Shown here: positions 1 to 8,439 of the stretch, in pieces | Position numbering within the stretch: the stretch's first letter is position 1 | Layout: every line of letters begins with the position of its first letter | Assembly (NCBI GenBank): GCA_016935755.1 | Contig: JAFGQI010000049.1 | Coordinates: forward strand, 1-64,000 | Source of the DNA: Anaerolineales bacterium | Lineage (GTDB): Bacteria > Chloroflexota > Anaerolineae > Anaerolineales > UBA4823 | DNA: 64,000 nucleotides | Direction of reading: 5' to 3' | Position numbers and translations under genes: made by a program | Notes under the pieces: generated by a model | What the model saw: the letters and a program-made list of their open reading frames with translations, nothing else | What the model was told of the DNA's origin: nothing | Databases searched by the model: none

Positions 1-1
1 A

Positions 2-457
2 ATCAGCGGTATGGGGGAACGGGTGACCATTGTCCCGGCTGCTGTGGTGGAAACCCCTCGCCCGGTGCGCTTCCTGGTTGGGCCTTCGGGGGGCATGGGC
101 AAGGCCGAAGGTTCGGCCGGGCGGCAGGATGTGGCCTATGCACAGGCTGTGGAGGTCGAGGGTATTTCCCTGGACGCTTTTGTTTTCGATCAAGGCAATC
201 CGCCTCCTGCCCTGGTCAAGATGGACATTGAAGGCGGAGAGGTGCTGGCCCTGCCAGGGATGCAGAGGGTTTTGGAAAGATATAAGCCAGTGGTTTTGAT
301 GGAACTGCATGGGCCGCAGGCCGCCCAGGCAGCCTGGCAGGCGCTGACACTGGCTGGCTATCGCCTGCACCGCATGCAGGCTGGTTATCCCGCGGTGCGC
401 GCCGTGGAAGACCTGGATTGGAAAGCCTACCTGGTGGCTCTACCTGGAGAACAATGA
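2..457 (+). CDS. FkbM-family methyltransferase, C-terminal part (5' end outside window)
   Basis: The reading frame is open from the window's left edge, so the gene is cut and its start is not visible. The visible part carries the FkbM signature ALVKMDIEGGEVLALPGM, the part of the SAM-dependent fold just after the domain core, followed by the usual VVLMELHG strand. FkbM enzymes O-methylate sugars, lipids or polyketides; next to glycosyltransferases the likely role is methylation of a surface glycan (inference). The stop overlaps the start of the next gene within ATGA, so the two are probably translationally coupled. Confidence 0.8.
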   Translation: MSGMGERVTIVPAAVVETPRPVRFLVGPSGGMGKAEGSAGRQDVAYAQAVEVEGISLDAFVFDQGNPPPALVKMDIEGGEVLALPGMQRVLERYKPVVLMELHGPQAAQAAWQALTLAGYRLHRMQAGYPAVRAVEDLDWKAYLVALPGEQ

Positions 458-1578
458 TGGATGCATTTTGGGGCCGCCTGGCCTTGCAGCAGCGAGTTCT
501 CCCCGTCTATCGGACGCCCTTCCTGGAGGCCCTGGCCTCAGCCTGCGCCGGGGGGCTGAGCGTATTTGCTGGCCAGCCGCTGCCCCAGGAGCAGATCACC
601 TCGGCGGGGGCCTTGCAGGCCGCCCAGTTTGCAAAAGCCCGCAACCGGAATTTTCTGCACCCTGGCTCACCTTTATACCAGTGCTGGCAAGATGGCCTGC
701 TGGATTGGCTGGAAGGCTGGCAGCCAGATGCGCTGGTGGTGGAAGCCAACCCGCGCTACCACAGCACACCCCAGGCGGTGCGCTGGATGCACGACCGGGG
801 TCGTCCGGTGTTGGGCTGGGGACTGGGCGCTCCGCCCCTGCATGGCCCGCTGGCCTCCTGGAGGCAGCACAGCCGCCAGAAATTCCTGCGCTCCTTAGAT
901 GGGCTGATCGCCTACAGCCAGCGCGGCGCGGAGGAATATCACCGATTGGGCATGCCGCTGGAGCGGATTTTTGTGGCGCCTAACGCAGCCGCCCCACGAC
1001 CGGTCTCGCTGCCGCCGCCGCGTCCGCAGGTATTTCTGGAAGCGCCAGCTGTTTTATTTGTCGGGCGGCTGCAGCAGCGCAAGCGCATTGACAACCTGCT
1101 GCAAGCCTGCGCCAGCCTGCCCGCGGAGCGGCAGCCGCGCCTGTGGATTGTAGGCGACGGCCCGGCGCGCCAGGAGCTTGAAGCCCTGGCTGAGAGGCTG
1201 TACCCGCAGGCTGAGTTCAAGGGGGCATTGTATGGCGTTGAGCTGGAAGCATATTTTACTCAAGCGGACCTGTTTGTGCTTCCCGGCACCGGCGGGCTGG
1301 CAGTGCAGCAGGCCATGAGCCGCGGTCTGCCAGTGATTGCTGCGGAGGGGGATGGCACCCAGGATGACCTGGTGCGGCCTGCCAATGGTTGGCGCATCCC
1401 GGCCAATGACTGGCAGGCCCTGAAGCTGGCTTTGCAGGAAGCCCTGGCCGACCCCGCCCGCCTGCGCCGCATGGGGGCCGAGTCTTACCGGATTGTGGCC
1501 GAAGAAGCGAATATTGAAGTTATGGTGGCGGCTTTCCTGCGGGCGCTGAAGGCGGTCGCGCCGGTAGTAAAACTTTGA
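454..1578 (+). CDS. GT4-family glycosyltransferase (group 1, GT-B fold)
   Basis: A 374-residue protein with the two Rossmann halves of a GT-B enzyme. The C-terminal half has the donor-binding pattern of GT4 enzymes (AVLFVGRLQQRKRIDNLLQA, WIVGDGPARQELEALA, ADLFVLPGTGGLAVQQAMSR, GLPVIAAEGDGTQDDL). The usual E of the EX7E motif is replaced around AVQQAMSRGLPVI. It probably transfers a nucleotide sugar to a growing polysaccharide. Two adjacent ATG codons (454 and 457) follow a GGAG at 446-449. The first forms an ATGA overlap with the FkbM stop; the second has the better spacing. A longer frame beginning at 418 lies inside the upstream gene and is unlikely. Confidence 0.82.
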   Translation: MMDAFWGRLALQQRVLPVYRTPFLEALASACAGGLSVFAGQPLPQEQITSAGALQAAQFAKARNRNFLHPGSPLYQCWQDGLLDWLEGWQPDALVVEANPRYHSTPQAVRWMHDRGRPVLGWGLGAPPLHGPLASWRQHSRQKFLRSLDGLIAYSQRGAEEYHRLGMPLERIFVAPNAAAPRPVSLPPPRPQVFLEAPAVLFVGRLQQRKRIDNLLQACASLPAERQPRLWIVGDGPARQELEALAERLYPQAEFKGALYGVELEAYFTQADLFVLPGTGGLAVQQAMSRGLPVIAAEGDGTQDDLVRPANGWRIPANDWQALKLALQEALADPARLRRMGAESYRIVAEEANIEVMVAAFLRALKAVAPVVKL

Positions 1579-1755
1579 AAAGAGAGGCCAGGGTATGTCC
1601 ATGCCTGATGGGCTGAGGCGGTAGGCCTCGATTAAGACCTATACTGCATGGAGAATAAATGGCGATGACGGGAAGCGCGATATGCAAAAGGCGCCCAGGG
1701 TGAATTACTTGACAGGGATCATTCGATTTCTGCGGCATAGTAGTAGGAGCTTGAA

Positions 1756-2523
1756 ATGAGAAAACCCGAGAAGATAACCATTACTACCTTCTGGCTGGAT
1801 TGGCTGCTCTTGCCGATTACACTGGGAGCAGGTTGGCTGACCTATCATTGGGCGATAGCTGACTTCAGACTAGCACTTCAGGCTAGCGTTGAGCCTGGCG
1901 GGAGAGCTGCTTTACCCCCTTGGACGGTTGCCATTCCACTGGTTGTATGCGCGGTCGGCTGGGTGATTGTGGGGCTGGGCTCGCTCATCCGAGAGGAGTA
2001 CTACGAGCATCGCATCTGGGTTGCCGTACTGGCTGCCTGGTCGCTCAGCTGCCTTCTCGGGGCTGTGCTGATCGGACTGAGCTTCCTGCCAGAGGACAGT
2101 AATCTTGGCCTCGCTGGCGTTCTCAATCTGACCGGACTGGTTTTGACGGCGATCATGTTTTCGCTGCCGGCTTTCATGAAAGTCCCCTTAGGCGCCAAAG
2201 CCATACGCTTCTCGCACCAATGGACGGTGTTATTGGCAGTGTGCACGGGATGTCTTATGGCGGGTATGCTGCTGGGCTTCCCCTACAAATTCCCCCGCTT
2301 TTCGTTGGGCATCGGAGCCTTTTCCTTCTTTGGTTTGGGCGCGCTGGAGACAGCCTTCTCTACCCCAGCTTTTCCCTGGCTGCCTCGCTTATATGACTTT
2401 GAGATGGGGCAGGACACGTTCTTCGCCGGGCTTCCGAAATCCACTCTGTGGCGAATCGAAGGCCTGATCAAGTTAGTGATAGGAATAGGCGTGGCGATCA
2501 CACTGATCATCGTTTCGCTATAA
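1756..2523 (+). CDS. Polytopic membrane protein of unknown function
   Basis: A 255-residue protein that I do not recognise. Hydropathy by eye gives about seven membrane segments: near residues 13-33, 55-78, 86-109, 117-140, 153-176, 182-204 and 232-254. A short basic N-terminus (MRKPEKI) suggests N-in topology. It has no catalytic motif or cysteine pattern. A good ribosome-binding site (TAGGAG) lies just before the ATG. It sits alone between two glycosyltransferase genes, separated from each by about 180 bases, so it may belong to the envelope cluster only by position. Confidence 0.6.
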   Translation: MRKPEKITITTFWLDWLLLPITLGAGWLTYHWAIADFRLALQASVEPGGRAALPPWTVAIPLVVCAVGWVIVGLGSLIREEYYEHRIWVAVLAAWSLSCLLGAVLIGLSFLPEDSNLGLAGVLNLTGLVLTAIMFSLPAFMKVPLGAKAIRFSHQWTVLLAVCTGCLMAGMLLGFPYKFPRFSLGIGAFSFFGLGALETAFSTPAFPWLPRLYDFEMGQDTFFAGLPKSTLWRIEGLIKLVIGIGVAITLIIVSL

Positions 2524-2545
2524 GCGTTGTGATGACCAGAAGCTG

Positions 2546-2566
2546 AGCGGTCCATATACCGCTTTG
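2546..2566 (+). terminator. Weak hairpin after the membrane protein gene
   Basis: AGCGGT (2546-2551) and ACCGCT (2558-2563) form a six-base-pair stem with a six-base loop, followed by TTTG. It lies 22 bases after the stop at 2523. The stem and T-run are short, so this is only a possible terminator. The rest of 2524-2701 shows no gene; a TAAAAT at 2663-2668 could be the -10 box of the next gene. Confidence 0.35.
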
Positions 2567-2701
2567 TAGCGCAGCTGGCAGCAACCGCTGTTCCCAAGTG
2601 CAGCGCACCTGCCAAACTTGTAATTAACGGACATTTTGGGCGCTATTTTGGGGGAGATTGGGTAAAATAGGGCTATCTGAAGCTCAGGAGTAAATACCCC
2701 C

Positions 2702-3928
2702 ATGCGGCTGCTTATTGTCGCCGACGGACGTTCACCTACCGCGCAGAACTGGATCAGTTATCTAGAAGAAAAGGGCCATGAAGTGCACCTGGCCTCGACC
2801 TTCCCTTGCATCCCGGATAAATACCTGGCTTCGGTGCATTTTGTCCCGGTAGCTTTCAGCAGCGCCCGGCGGGGCGGAACGGGCGGCGGCGCGAAAAAAG
2901 GTTTCTGGGGGGCTTCGTCAGTGCGGCTGCGCACGATGGTCCGCCAGTGGCTGGGACCGTTCACGCTGCCCAAGGCTGCCCTGCGATTGAAGGAGATCAT
3001 TGGCCGGGTGGAGCCAGAAGTGGTGCATGCCATGCGCATCCCGTTCGAAGGCATGCTGGCGGCCCTGGCAGACCCGGCGGTTCCGTTGTTGGTCTCCGTC
3101 TGGGGGAATGATTTTACCCTTCATGGTCCTTCTACCCCCTGGATGCGCCATTATACTCGCCAGACTTTGCAGCGCAGCGACGCGCTGCATACCGATTGCC
3201 AACGGGATGCCCGTTTGGCCTTGAATTGGGGTTTTGCCGCCGAGAAACCGGTGGCTGTCCTGCCTGGGGCGGGGGGGGTTCGCCTGGATATTTTCGGCCC
3301 TGGGATGCCCAGGGAAGATATTGAAGGCATCGGCCCGGATACAAAATGGATGCCCTTGGTGATCAACCCGCGCGGCATCCGCTCCTATGTGCGCAATGAC
3401 ACCTTCTTCCAGGCGATCCCCTTCGTTCTGGAGAAGATGCCGCGAGTGCGCTTTATCTGTCCGGCGATGGCAGGCGAGGATTATGCTGTGCGCTGGCTGA
3501 AGAAGCTGGAGATCACCCAATATGTGCGTTTGATGCCCCAGCAGCCGCGCTCCCGCATGGCAGACCTGTTCCGGCTGGCCCAGACTGCGGTATCCCCCAG
3601 CGTACACGATGGCACGCCCAACACGCTATTGGAAGCGATGGCCTGCGGTTGTTTCCCCATCGCCGGCGACCTTGAGTCTGTACGGGAATGGATCACTCCG
3701 GGGGTGAATGGCCTGCTGGTTAACCCATCCAGCCCCAAGTCGCTGGCTGAGGCGATTCTCAAGGCATTGAGCAACCCGGAACTGCGCCAGCAAGCCAGGG
3801 AGCGCAACCTCCAGCTCGTGGCGGAACGCGCCGATTATCAGAAAGTGATGGCTGAGGCGCAGCAGTTTTATTGGAAGCTGATCGAGGGAAGCGGGCTTAC
3901 TGAGGGGCACGCTGGCGAGCCAGCCTGA
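2702..3928 (+). CDS. GT4-family glycosyltransferase
   Basis: A 408-residue GT-B glycosyltransferase. The N-terminus is the typical acceptor domain (MRLLIVADGRSPTAQNWISY, then AVHFV- and EVVHAMRIP-type strands). The C-terminal donor domain holds TAVSPSVHDGTPNTLLEAMA followed by GCFPIAGDLESVREWITPG, which contains the EX7E-like element of GT4 enzymes. It uses an activated sugar; acceptor and linkage cannot be read from sequence. The CAGGAG upstream of ATG 2702 supports the start. Its 3' end overlaps the convergent CpaE-like gene by 32 bases, so the two transcripts are antisense at their ends. Confidence 0.83.
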   Translation: MRLLIVADGRSPTAQNWISYLEEKGHEVHLASTFPCIPDKYLASVHFVPVAFSSARRGGTGGGAKKGFWGASSVRLRTMVRQWLGPFTLPKAALRLKEIIGRVEPEVVHAMRIPFEGMLAALADPAVPLLVSVWGNDFTLHGPSTPWMRHYTRQTLQRSDALHTDCQRDARLALNWGFAAEKPVAVLPGAGGVRLDIFGPGMPREDIEGIGPDTKWMPLVINPRGIRSYVRNDTFFQAIPFVLEKMPRVRFICPAMAGEDYAVRWLKKLEITQYVRLMPQQPRSRMADLFRLAQTAVSPSVHDGTPNTLLEAMACGCFPIAGDLESVREWITPGVNGLLVNPSSPKSLAEAILKALSNPELRQQARERNLQLVAERADYQKVMAEAQQFYWKLIEGSGLTEGHAGEPA

Positions 3929-5618
3929 TTTCCGCCGGAGTGGGGGGGAGTTCAGCCGCGTTCAAGCGTTTTTTTGCCGCCTCTGCCAGGTTGGAGATTA
4001 CATCGGTAATCGAGCGAGCAGCCAGTTCCTTGCGGAGCATTAACGGGATACCGCGGTTTATTGACGGGGTTACGACTTCACGCGCCAGCGGCAGAGCAAA
4101 AGGAATTTCGATCTTGAACGTATCCGCCACTTTTTCGGGCAGTACGCCAGCCTGCGGATCAAACGAGTTCATGATGACCAGCAGACGCTGCTGATCCAGG
4201 TTGAGGGCAGGCGCCAGTTCGAGAAATTTGCGCAGCCTGGCGATGGAAGGCACATCCTGGGTGGTAATCGTAATCACCAGGTGGCTGGCATCAAAGGCGG
4301 CCAGGGTGGTATCCGATAGGCGGTGGGCGGTGTCTACGATTACGTAGGAGTATTGCTCGCTTAGAAATAGAAGAAGGTCACTGAATTGTTGGCCTGTGAC
4401 CTGTTCCGCTTCCGCAGGAAGCGGCGCGGCGAGGAGATGAATCCCAGAGCTGTGATGGATAACTACCGTGTCGACCAACTCGGTATCCAGCTCGCTGCTG
4501 CGCGGGGTCAGATCCAGGAGCGTGTTCTTTGGTATCACATCGAACAGGGCGGGGATATCCCCATACTGCAGGCTGCCATCTACGATGATGACGCGTGACT
4601 CTTCGCTGTGCAGCGCTGCGCCCAGGTTGGCGGCTAACATCGTACAGCCTGCACCTCCGCGCGGGCTGTAGATGGTGATGATCTTGCCGTGGGCGGCTTT
4701 GACTGGATGTTCCTGCTGTGCAGATGTCCTGGGGGCTTTCGCCTTTTCCAGGCGGGCATATTCACTGGCTTTCTGCACCGCCGCGAGCAGGTCATCAATC
4801 ATGGGCGGCTTGGTCAGGAAATCGCGCGCCCCAGCCATCATGGCTTCCCGCATGTAATCCATATCATCCTGAACGGTCAGGATGATGATTTGGGTGAAGG
4901 GGACAACTTTTTTGATGGCCGCGGTGGCCGCGATGCCATCCATATCTGGCATATTGATATCCATCAGGATGACATCGGGCTGGACATCTTTGGCTACCTG
5001 AATAGCCTGAGCGCCGTTGGTGGCGGTGCCGACAACTTCGATTTCGCGCTGAAAGCGCAGCGTACGGATCACATTTTCACGCGTCTGGGCGATGTCATCC
5101 ACCACCATCACGCGTACTTTGGGCAGGTCGCCGGTGGCAGCGGGAGCGGCGGGCTTTTCTGCCGAGAAGGGGACAATCGCTTGCTTTTCTGCCTCCTGTC
5201 GGGCGACTGGCGCGGCTGGCAGCGGCGTGGGCGCCTGCGGCTGTTCAACCAGCGGGGTTGGTTCTGCAGGGGTGGAAGGCTTTCTTGAAAAGAGGCCGAA
5301 CAGGCCGCGTTTCTTCTCCGGCGGCGGAACAGTCGCTGCTTTTACCTGCCCGCGCGGCTGCGTGTCTTTTTGGAGGGCAGCAGGCATTGGGCGGAGCAGA
5401 TGAGCCTGATCCGGATAATATTTATGGGCAAATTCACGCCGGAATGCTTCGAAAGTCTGTCCCGTCCCATAAACCTTAAACAGCAAATCCCAGGCGCCAG
5501 GGTGATTGAACTCCTGTTTCAGGATTTCATCCACCAGCCGCGCCCCTTTAGATTTATTCTTCTTATGGTACGCTTGCTGTGCTCGGTCCAGCAACTTTCC
5601 TAGTTTTTTCTTAGCCAC
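3897..5618 (-). CDS. cpaE: CpaE/TadZ-like Tad pilus assembly protein (receiver domain plus MinD-like ATPase)
   Basis: A 573-residue protein in three parts. Residues 1-80 are a basic helical region (MAKKKLGKLLDRAQQAYHKK). About 85-165 is a proline- and alanine-rich linker. A receiver domain spans 168-285 with phospho-acceptor Asp220 (VILMDINMPDMDG) and Lys270. A MinD/ParA-type ATPase spans about 311-560. The ATPase P-loop reads SPRGGAGCTMLAANLG: the lysine expected before the Thr is Cys, as in the atypical P-loops of the CpaE/TadZ family. This family localises and helps assemble Tad pili. No Tad ATPase or platform genes are adjacent, but TadE/TadG-like genes lie at 29-35.5 kb. It is a single gene by position, 63 bases after the lipoamide dehydrogenase stop on the same strand side. 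Confidence 0.8.
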   Translation of the reverse strand: MAKKKLGKLLDRAQQAYHKKNKSKGARLVDEILKQEFNHPGAWDLLFKVYGTGQTFEAFRREFAHKYYPDQAHLLRPMPAALQKDTQPRGQVKAATVPPPEKKRGLFGLFSRKPSTPAEPTPLVEQPQAPTPLPAAPVARQEAEKQAIVPFSAEKPAAPAATGDLPKVRVMVVDDIAQTRENVIRTLRFQREIEVVGTATNGAQAIQVAKDVQPDVILMDINMPDMDGIAATAAIKKVVPFTQIIILTVQDDMDYMREAMMAGARDFLTKPPMIDDLLAAVQKASEYARLEKAKAPRTSAQQEHPVKAAHGKIITIYSPRGGAGCTMLAANLGAALHSEESRVIIVDGSLQYGDIPALFDVIPKNTLLDLTPRSSELDTELVDTVVIHHSSGIHLLAAPLPAEAEQVTGQQFSDLLLFLSEQYSYVIVDTAHRLSDTTLAAFDASHLVITITTQDVPSIARLRKFLELAPALNLDQQRLLVIMNSFDPQAGVLPEKVADTFKIEIPFALPLAREVVTPSINRGIPLMLRKELAARSITDVISNLAEAAKKRLNAAELPPTPAEIRLARQRAPQ

Positions 5619-5681
5619 CGCTCCAGGACCTGTAGATTTTCTCCCCGTGGCGGTGACCTTTCGCCGCCACGGGGATCTGGC

Positions 5682-7079
5682 CTAAATGTGAATGGCCTGC
5701 CCACTGGCAGCGTGGGCAGCTTCCATCAGGGTTTCGCTCAGGGTGGGGTGGGCGTGAATGTTGCGAGCGATTTCGTGCGGGGTGAGTTCCATCATCTGCG
5801 CCAGGGTCAGTTCGGGCAGCAGTTCGGTCACTTCTGGGCCGATCAAGTGCGCGCCCAGGATTTCGCCATACTGGGCATCGGTGATGATCTTCACCCAGCC
5901 GGTTGATTCACCCAGGCCCAGGGCTTTGCCGTTGGCCTGGTAGGGGAATCGCCCGACCTTGATCTCGTGGCCGCGCTCCTTTGCCTGCGCCTCGGTCAAT
6001 CCGAAAGAAGCCACCTGCGGCTGGCAGTAAGTTGCCCGCGGCATCATCTCGTAATTCAGGGTTACGGTTTCGACGCCAGCGATGTTCTCGGCGCACACGA
6101 TGCCCTGGGCCGAGCCGACATGCGCCAGCATCAGCTTGGCGGTCACATCGCCGATCGCCCAGATGCCGGGGACATTGGTCGCCATGCGCTCATCGATCTC
6201 CACAGCGCCGCGCTCAGTGAGCTTTACGCCCAATTCCTCCAATCCCAGGCCGCGCCCGTTGGGCCGGAAGCCGATCGCCACCAGGGCCTGCTCGGCTTCC
6301 AGGATTTTGTCGCCCTTTTCGCCGGATACCGCCACCTGGACGCCGCCCTCGGTCGCCTGGATGGACTGGACGCGATGTCCGGTGAGGTAGCTGATCTTGC
6401 GCCGGGTGAGCGCCTTGGCTAACTCGGCGCTGATTTCTTCGTCTTCGAGCGGGAGCAGGCGCGGCAGCATTTCCACAATCGTCACCTGCACGCCGTAAGA
6501 ATGCCAGACGGTGGCAAACTCCAGGCCGATGGCGCCTGCGCCGATGATGATCGCCGATTTAGGCAGCTTTTCCTGCAGGATAGCTTCCAGGTAGGTCACA
6601 ATCTTATCGCCATCGATCTCCCAGCCCGGCGGCACCGCCACGCTGGCCCCAGTGGCGACAACGATATGCTTTGCCTTGAGCGTCGTCTGGCTTCCGCTGC
6701 TGTCGGTGACCACAACCGTATCTTGAGCCGTGACCCTGGCCGCGCCCATGTGGACATCGATGTTATTTTTCTTCATCAAGAAGCCCACCCCCTTGGTCAG
6801 CCGCTCCGAGACCTGGCGGCTGCGCTTGACCGCCGCGCTGAAATCCAGGGTCAGGTTCTCGAAAGAAAAGCCGAACTCCTTGCCGCGCTCCCGCAGGGTA
6901 TGCGCGACTTCGGCGTTCTTGAGCAAGGATTTGGACGGGATGCAGCCCACATTCAGGCAGACGCCTCCCAACCACTGTTTATCTACGATCGCGACCTTCT
7001 GGCCAAGCTGGGCGGCGCGGATGGCGCAGACATATCCAGCCGGTCCAGCGCCGATAACGACGACATCATAATCACCCAT
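5682..7079 (-). CDS. lpdA: Dihydrolipoyl dehydrogenase (E3)
   Basis: A 465-residue flavoprotein of normal length. The FAD-binding GXGXXG is in VIGAGPAGYVCAIRAAQLG. The redox-active disulfide is in GGVCLNVGCIPSKSLL. The NAD-binding site is in IIGAGAIGLEFA, a second FAD contact in GIWAIGDVT, and the C-terminal dimer-interface His/Glu is in NIHAHPTLSETL. It reoxidises dihydrolipoamide on E2 and passes electrons to NAD+. It is the last gene of the operon E1-E2-E3, 88 bases after the E2 stop. That spacing leaves room for a weak separate signal but shows no obvious hairpin. Confidence 0.95.
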   Translation of the reverse strand: MGDYDVVVIGAGPAGYVCAIRAAQLGQKVAIVDKQWLGGVCLNVGCIPSKSLLKNAEVAHTLRERGKEFGFSFENLTLDFSAAVKRSRQVSERLTKGVGFLMKKNNIDVHMGAARVTAQDTVVVTDSSGSQTTLKAKHIVVATGASVAVPPGWEIDGDKIVTYLEAILQEKLPKSAIIIGAGAIGLEFATVWHSYGVQVTIVEMLPRLLPLEDEEISAELAKALTRRKISYLTGHRVQSIQATEGGVQVAVSGEKGDKILEAEQALVAIGFRPNGRGLGLEELGVKLTERGAVEIDERMATNVPGIWAIGDVTAKLMLAHVGSAQGIVCAENIAGVETVTLNYEMMPRATYCQPQVASFGLTEAQAKERGHEIKVGRFPYQANGKALGLGESTGWVKIITDAQYGEILGAHLIGPEVTELLPELTLAQMMELTPHEIARNIHAHPTLSETLMEAAHAASGQAIHI

Positions 7080-7167
7080 TGATTCTCTCCTGCGTCAAAA
7101 TTGTCTTGCGGGGGATTGATCCCCATTTCTATCTATTCTACCATTTCAAGCGCGCTATCTGGGGCGC

Positions 7168-8424
7168 TCAGCTCCATTTCTGCAAGGTGTCGACGATCTT
7201 GCCCAGGAAATAGTCGGCAATGGCCCCGTCCAGGATGCGGTGATCGAAGGTCAAGCCGAGGTACGCCATGGGCCGGATGGCGATGGCGTCCTCGATCACC
7301 ACGACGCGCTTCTGGATGATGCCGACGCCCAGGATGGCGCATTGGGGCTGGTTGATAATCGGCGTGGCGAAGAGGGAGCCGCTGATGCCGTGATTGGTGA
7401 TGGTGAAAGTGCCGCCCTTGACCTCGTCGGGTTTGAGCTGGCGGGCGCGCGCCCGGTTGGCCAGGTCGTTCACCTGGCGCGCCAGCCCCAGCAAGGACAG
7501 GCCGTCGGCGTTCTTGATCACCGGCACAATCAGGCCCGCCTCGCCCAGAGAGGTCGCCATGCCGATGTTGATCTCGCGATGCAGCAGGATCCCCGCCTCG
7601 CTCCAGGAGGAGTTTACCAGTGGGTAGGCCTTCAGCGCAGCGACTGCTGCGGAGATGAAGTATGCAGTGAAGGTCAGGTTAACCCCATCGCGGGCAAAGG
7701 CATCCTTGTTATTTTGCCGGTGGGCGATCACCCGGCTGAGATCGACTTCCATAATTGTCGTCACATGAGGCGAGGTGTGCTTGCTCATCACCATATGGTC
7801 GGCGGTTGCCCGGCGCACGGGGTTGAGCGGCAGGATTTCGCCGGGCAGTTCTGGCGCGGTCGGGGCAGCGGGCAGAGACGCTGGCGCAGATGTGACCGCT
7901 TGCGCCTGGGCAGGAACCGCTGGGGCAGGCGGGCGATTTTCGAGATAAGCCAGGATGTCTTTCTTGGTGATGCGCCCTCCCTGCCCGGTGCCTGGCACCT
8001 GGAAGAGGTCAACGCCATGTTCCCCGGCAATTTTTGCCACCACGGGCGAGATAAAGCCCAATGCGCGGTCGCGCCCGGCAACCGGGGCGGCTGGTGTTGC
8101 GGCAGGCGCAGCTGCCAGCGGTGGGGCGGCTGGTGGGATGATCGCTGGAGCGACGGCTGGTTGTGGTTTGGCTGGGGAAACCTCTCCAGCCGTTTCAATG
8201 ATCGCCAGCAGAGCGCCTGCCCGGACCGTGGCGCCTTCGGGTGCTAGAATCTCCGTCAGGGTCCCGGTCGCCGGGCTGGGCACCTCGGTATCGACTTTAT
8301 CCGTGTTGATCTCCAGCAAGGGCTCGAATTCATCCACATGGTCTCCGGGGGCTTTGAGCCATTTGGTGAGTGTGCCTTCTACCACGGATTCGCCCAACTG
8401 GGGCATGATGACTTGTACGGGCAT
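7168..8424 (-). CDS. 2-oxoacid dehydrogenase dihydrolipoyl acyltransferase (E2)
   Basis: A 418-residue E2 with the classical order. One lipoyl domain covers residues 1-78, with lipoylated Lys43 in INTDKVDTEV. Next come an Ala/Pro-rich linker, a peripheral subunit-binding domain at about 127-165 (ISPVVAKIAGEHGVDL then GTGQGGRITKKDIL), a second Ala/Pro linker, and the acyltransferase core ending in the catalytic TFDHRILDGAIADYFLGK. It transfers the acyl group from E1 to CoA. The sequence does not decide between pyruvate, 2-oxoglutarate and branched-chain substrates; with a fused E1 of BkdAB type, branched-chain acids or pyruvate are most likely (inference). It lies 15 bases after the E1 stop. 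Confidence 0.92.
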   Translation of the reverse strand: MPVQVIMPQLGESVVEGTLTKWLKAPGDHVDEFEPLLEINTDKVDTEVPSPATGTLTEILAPEGATVRAGALLAIIETAGEVSPAKPQPAVAPAIIPPAAPPLAAAPAATPAAPVAGRDRALGFISPVVAKIAGEHGVDLFQVPGTGQGGRITKKDILAYLENRPPAPAVPAQAQAVTSAPASLPAAPTAPELPGEILPLNPVRRATADHMVMSKHTSPHVTTIMEVDLSRVIAHRQNNKDAFARDGVNLTFTAYFISAAVAALKAYPLVNSSWSEAGILLHREINIGMATSLGEAGLIVPVIKNADGLSLLGLARQVNDLANRARARQLKPDEVKGGTFTITNHGISGSLFATPIINQPQCAILGVGIIQKRVVVIEDAIAIRPMAYLGLTFDHRILDGAIADYFLGKIVDTLQKWS

Positions 8425-8439
8425 GATTCCTCCTGAATG

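Noticed and set aside
1709-1740. TTGACA as promoter of the membrane protein gene
   Set aside because: No acceptable -10 box lies 16-18 bases downstream.
1579-1755. Possible small RNA between glycosyltransferase and membrane protein genes
   Set aside because: I found no conserved core, strong hairpin or terminator; nothing recognisable.
7240-8247. 335-codon plus-strand open frame
   Set aside because: Shadow of the E2 gene in GC-rich DNA; composition of the translation is not protein-like.
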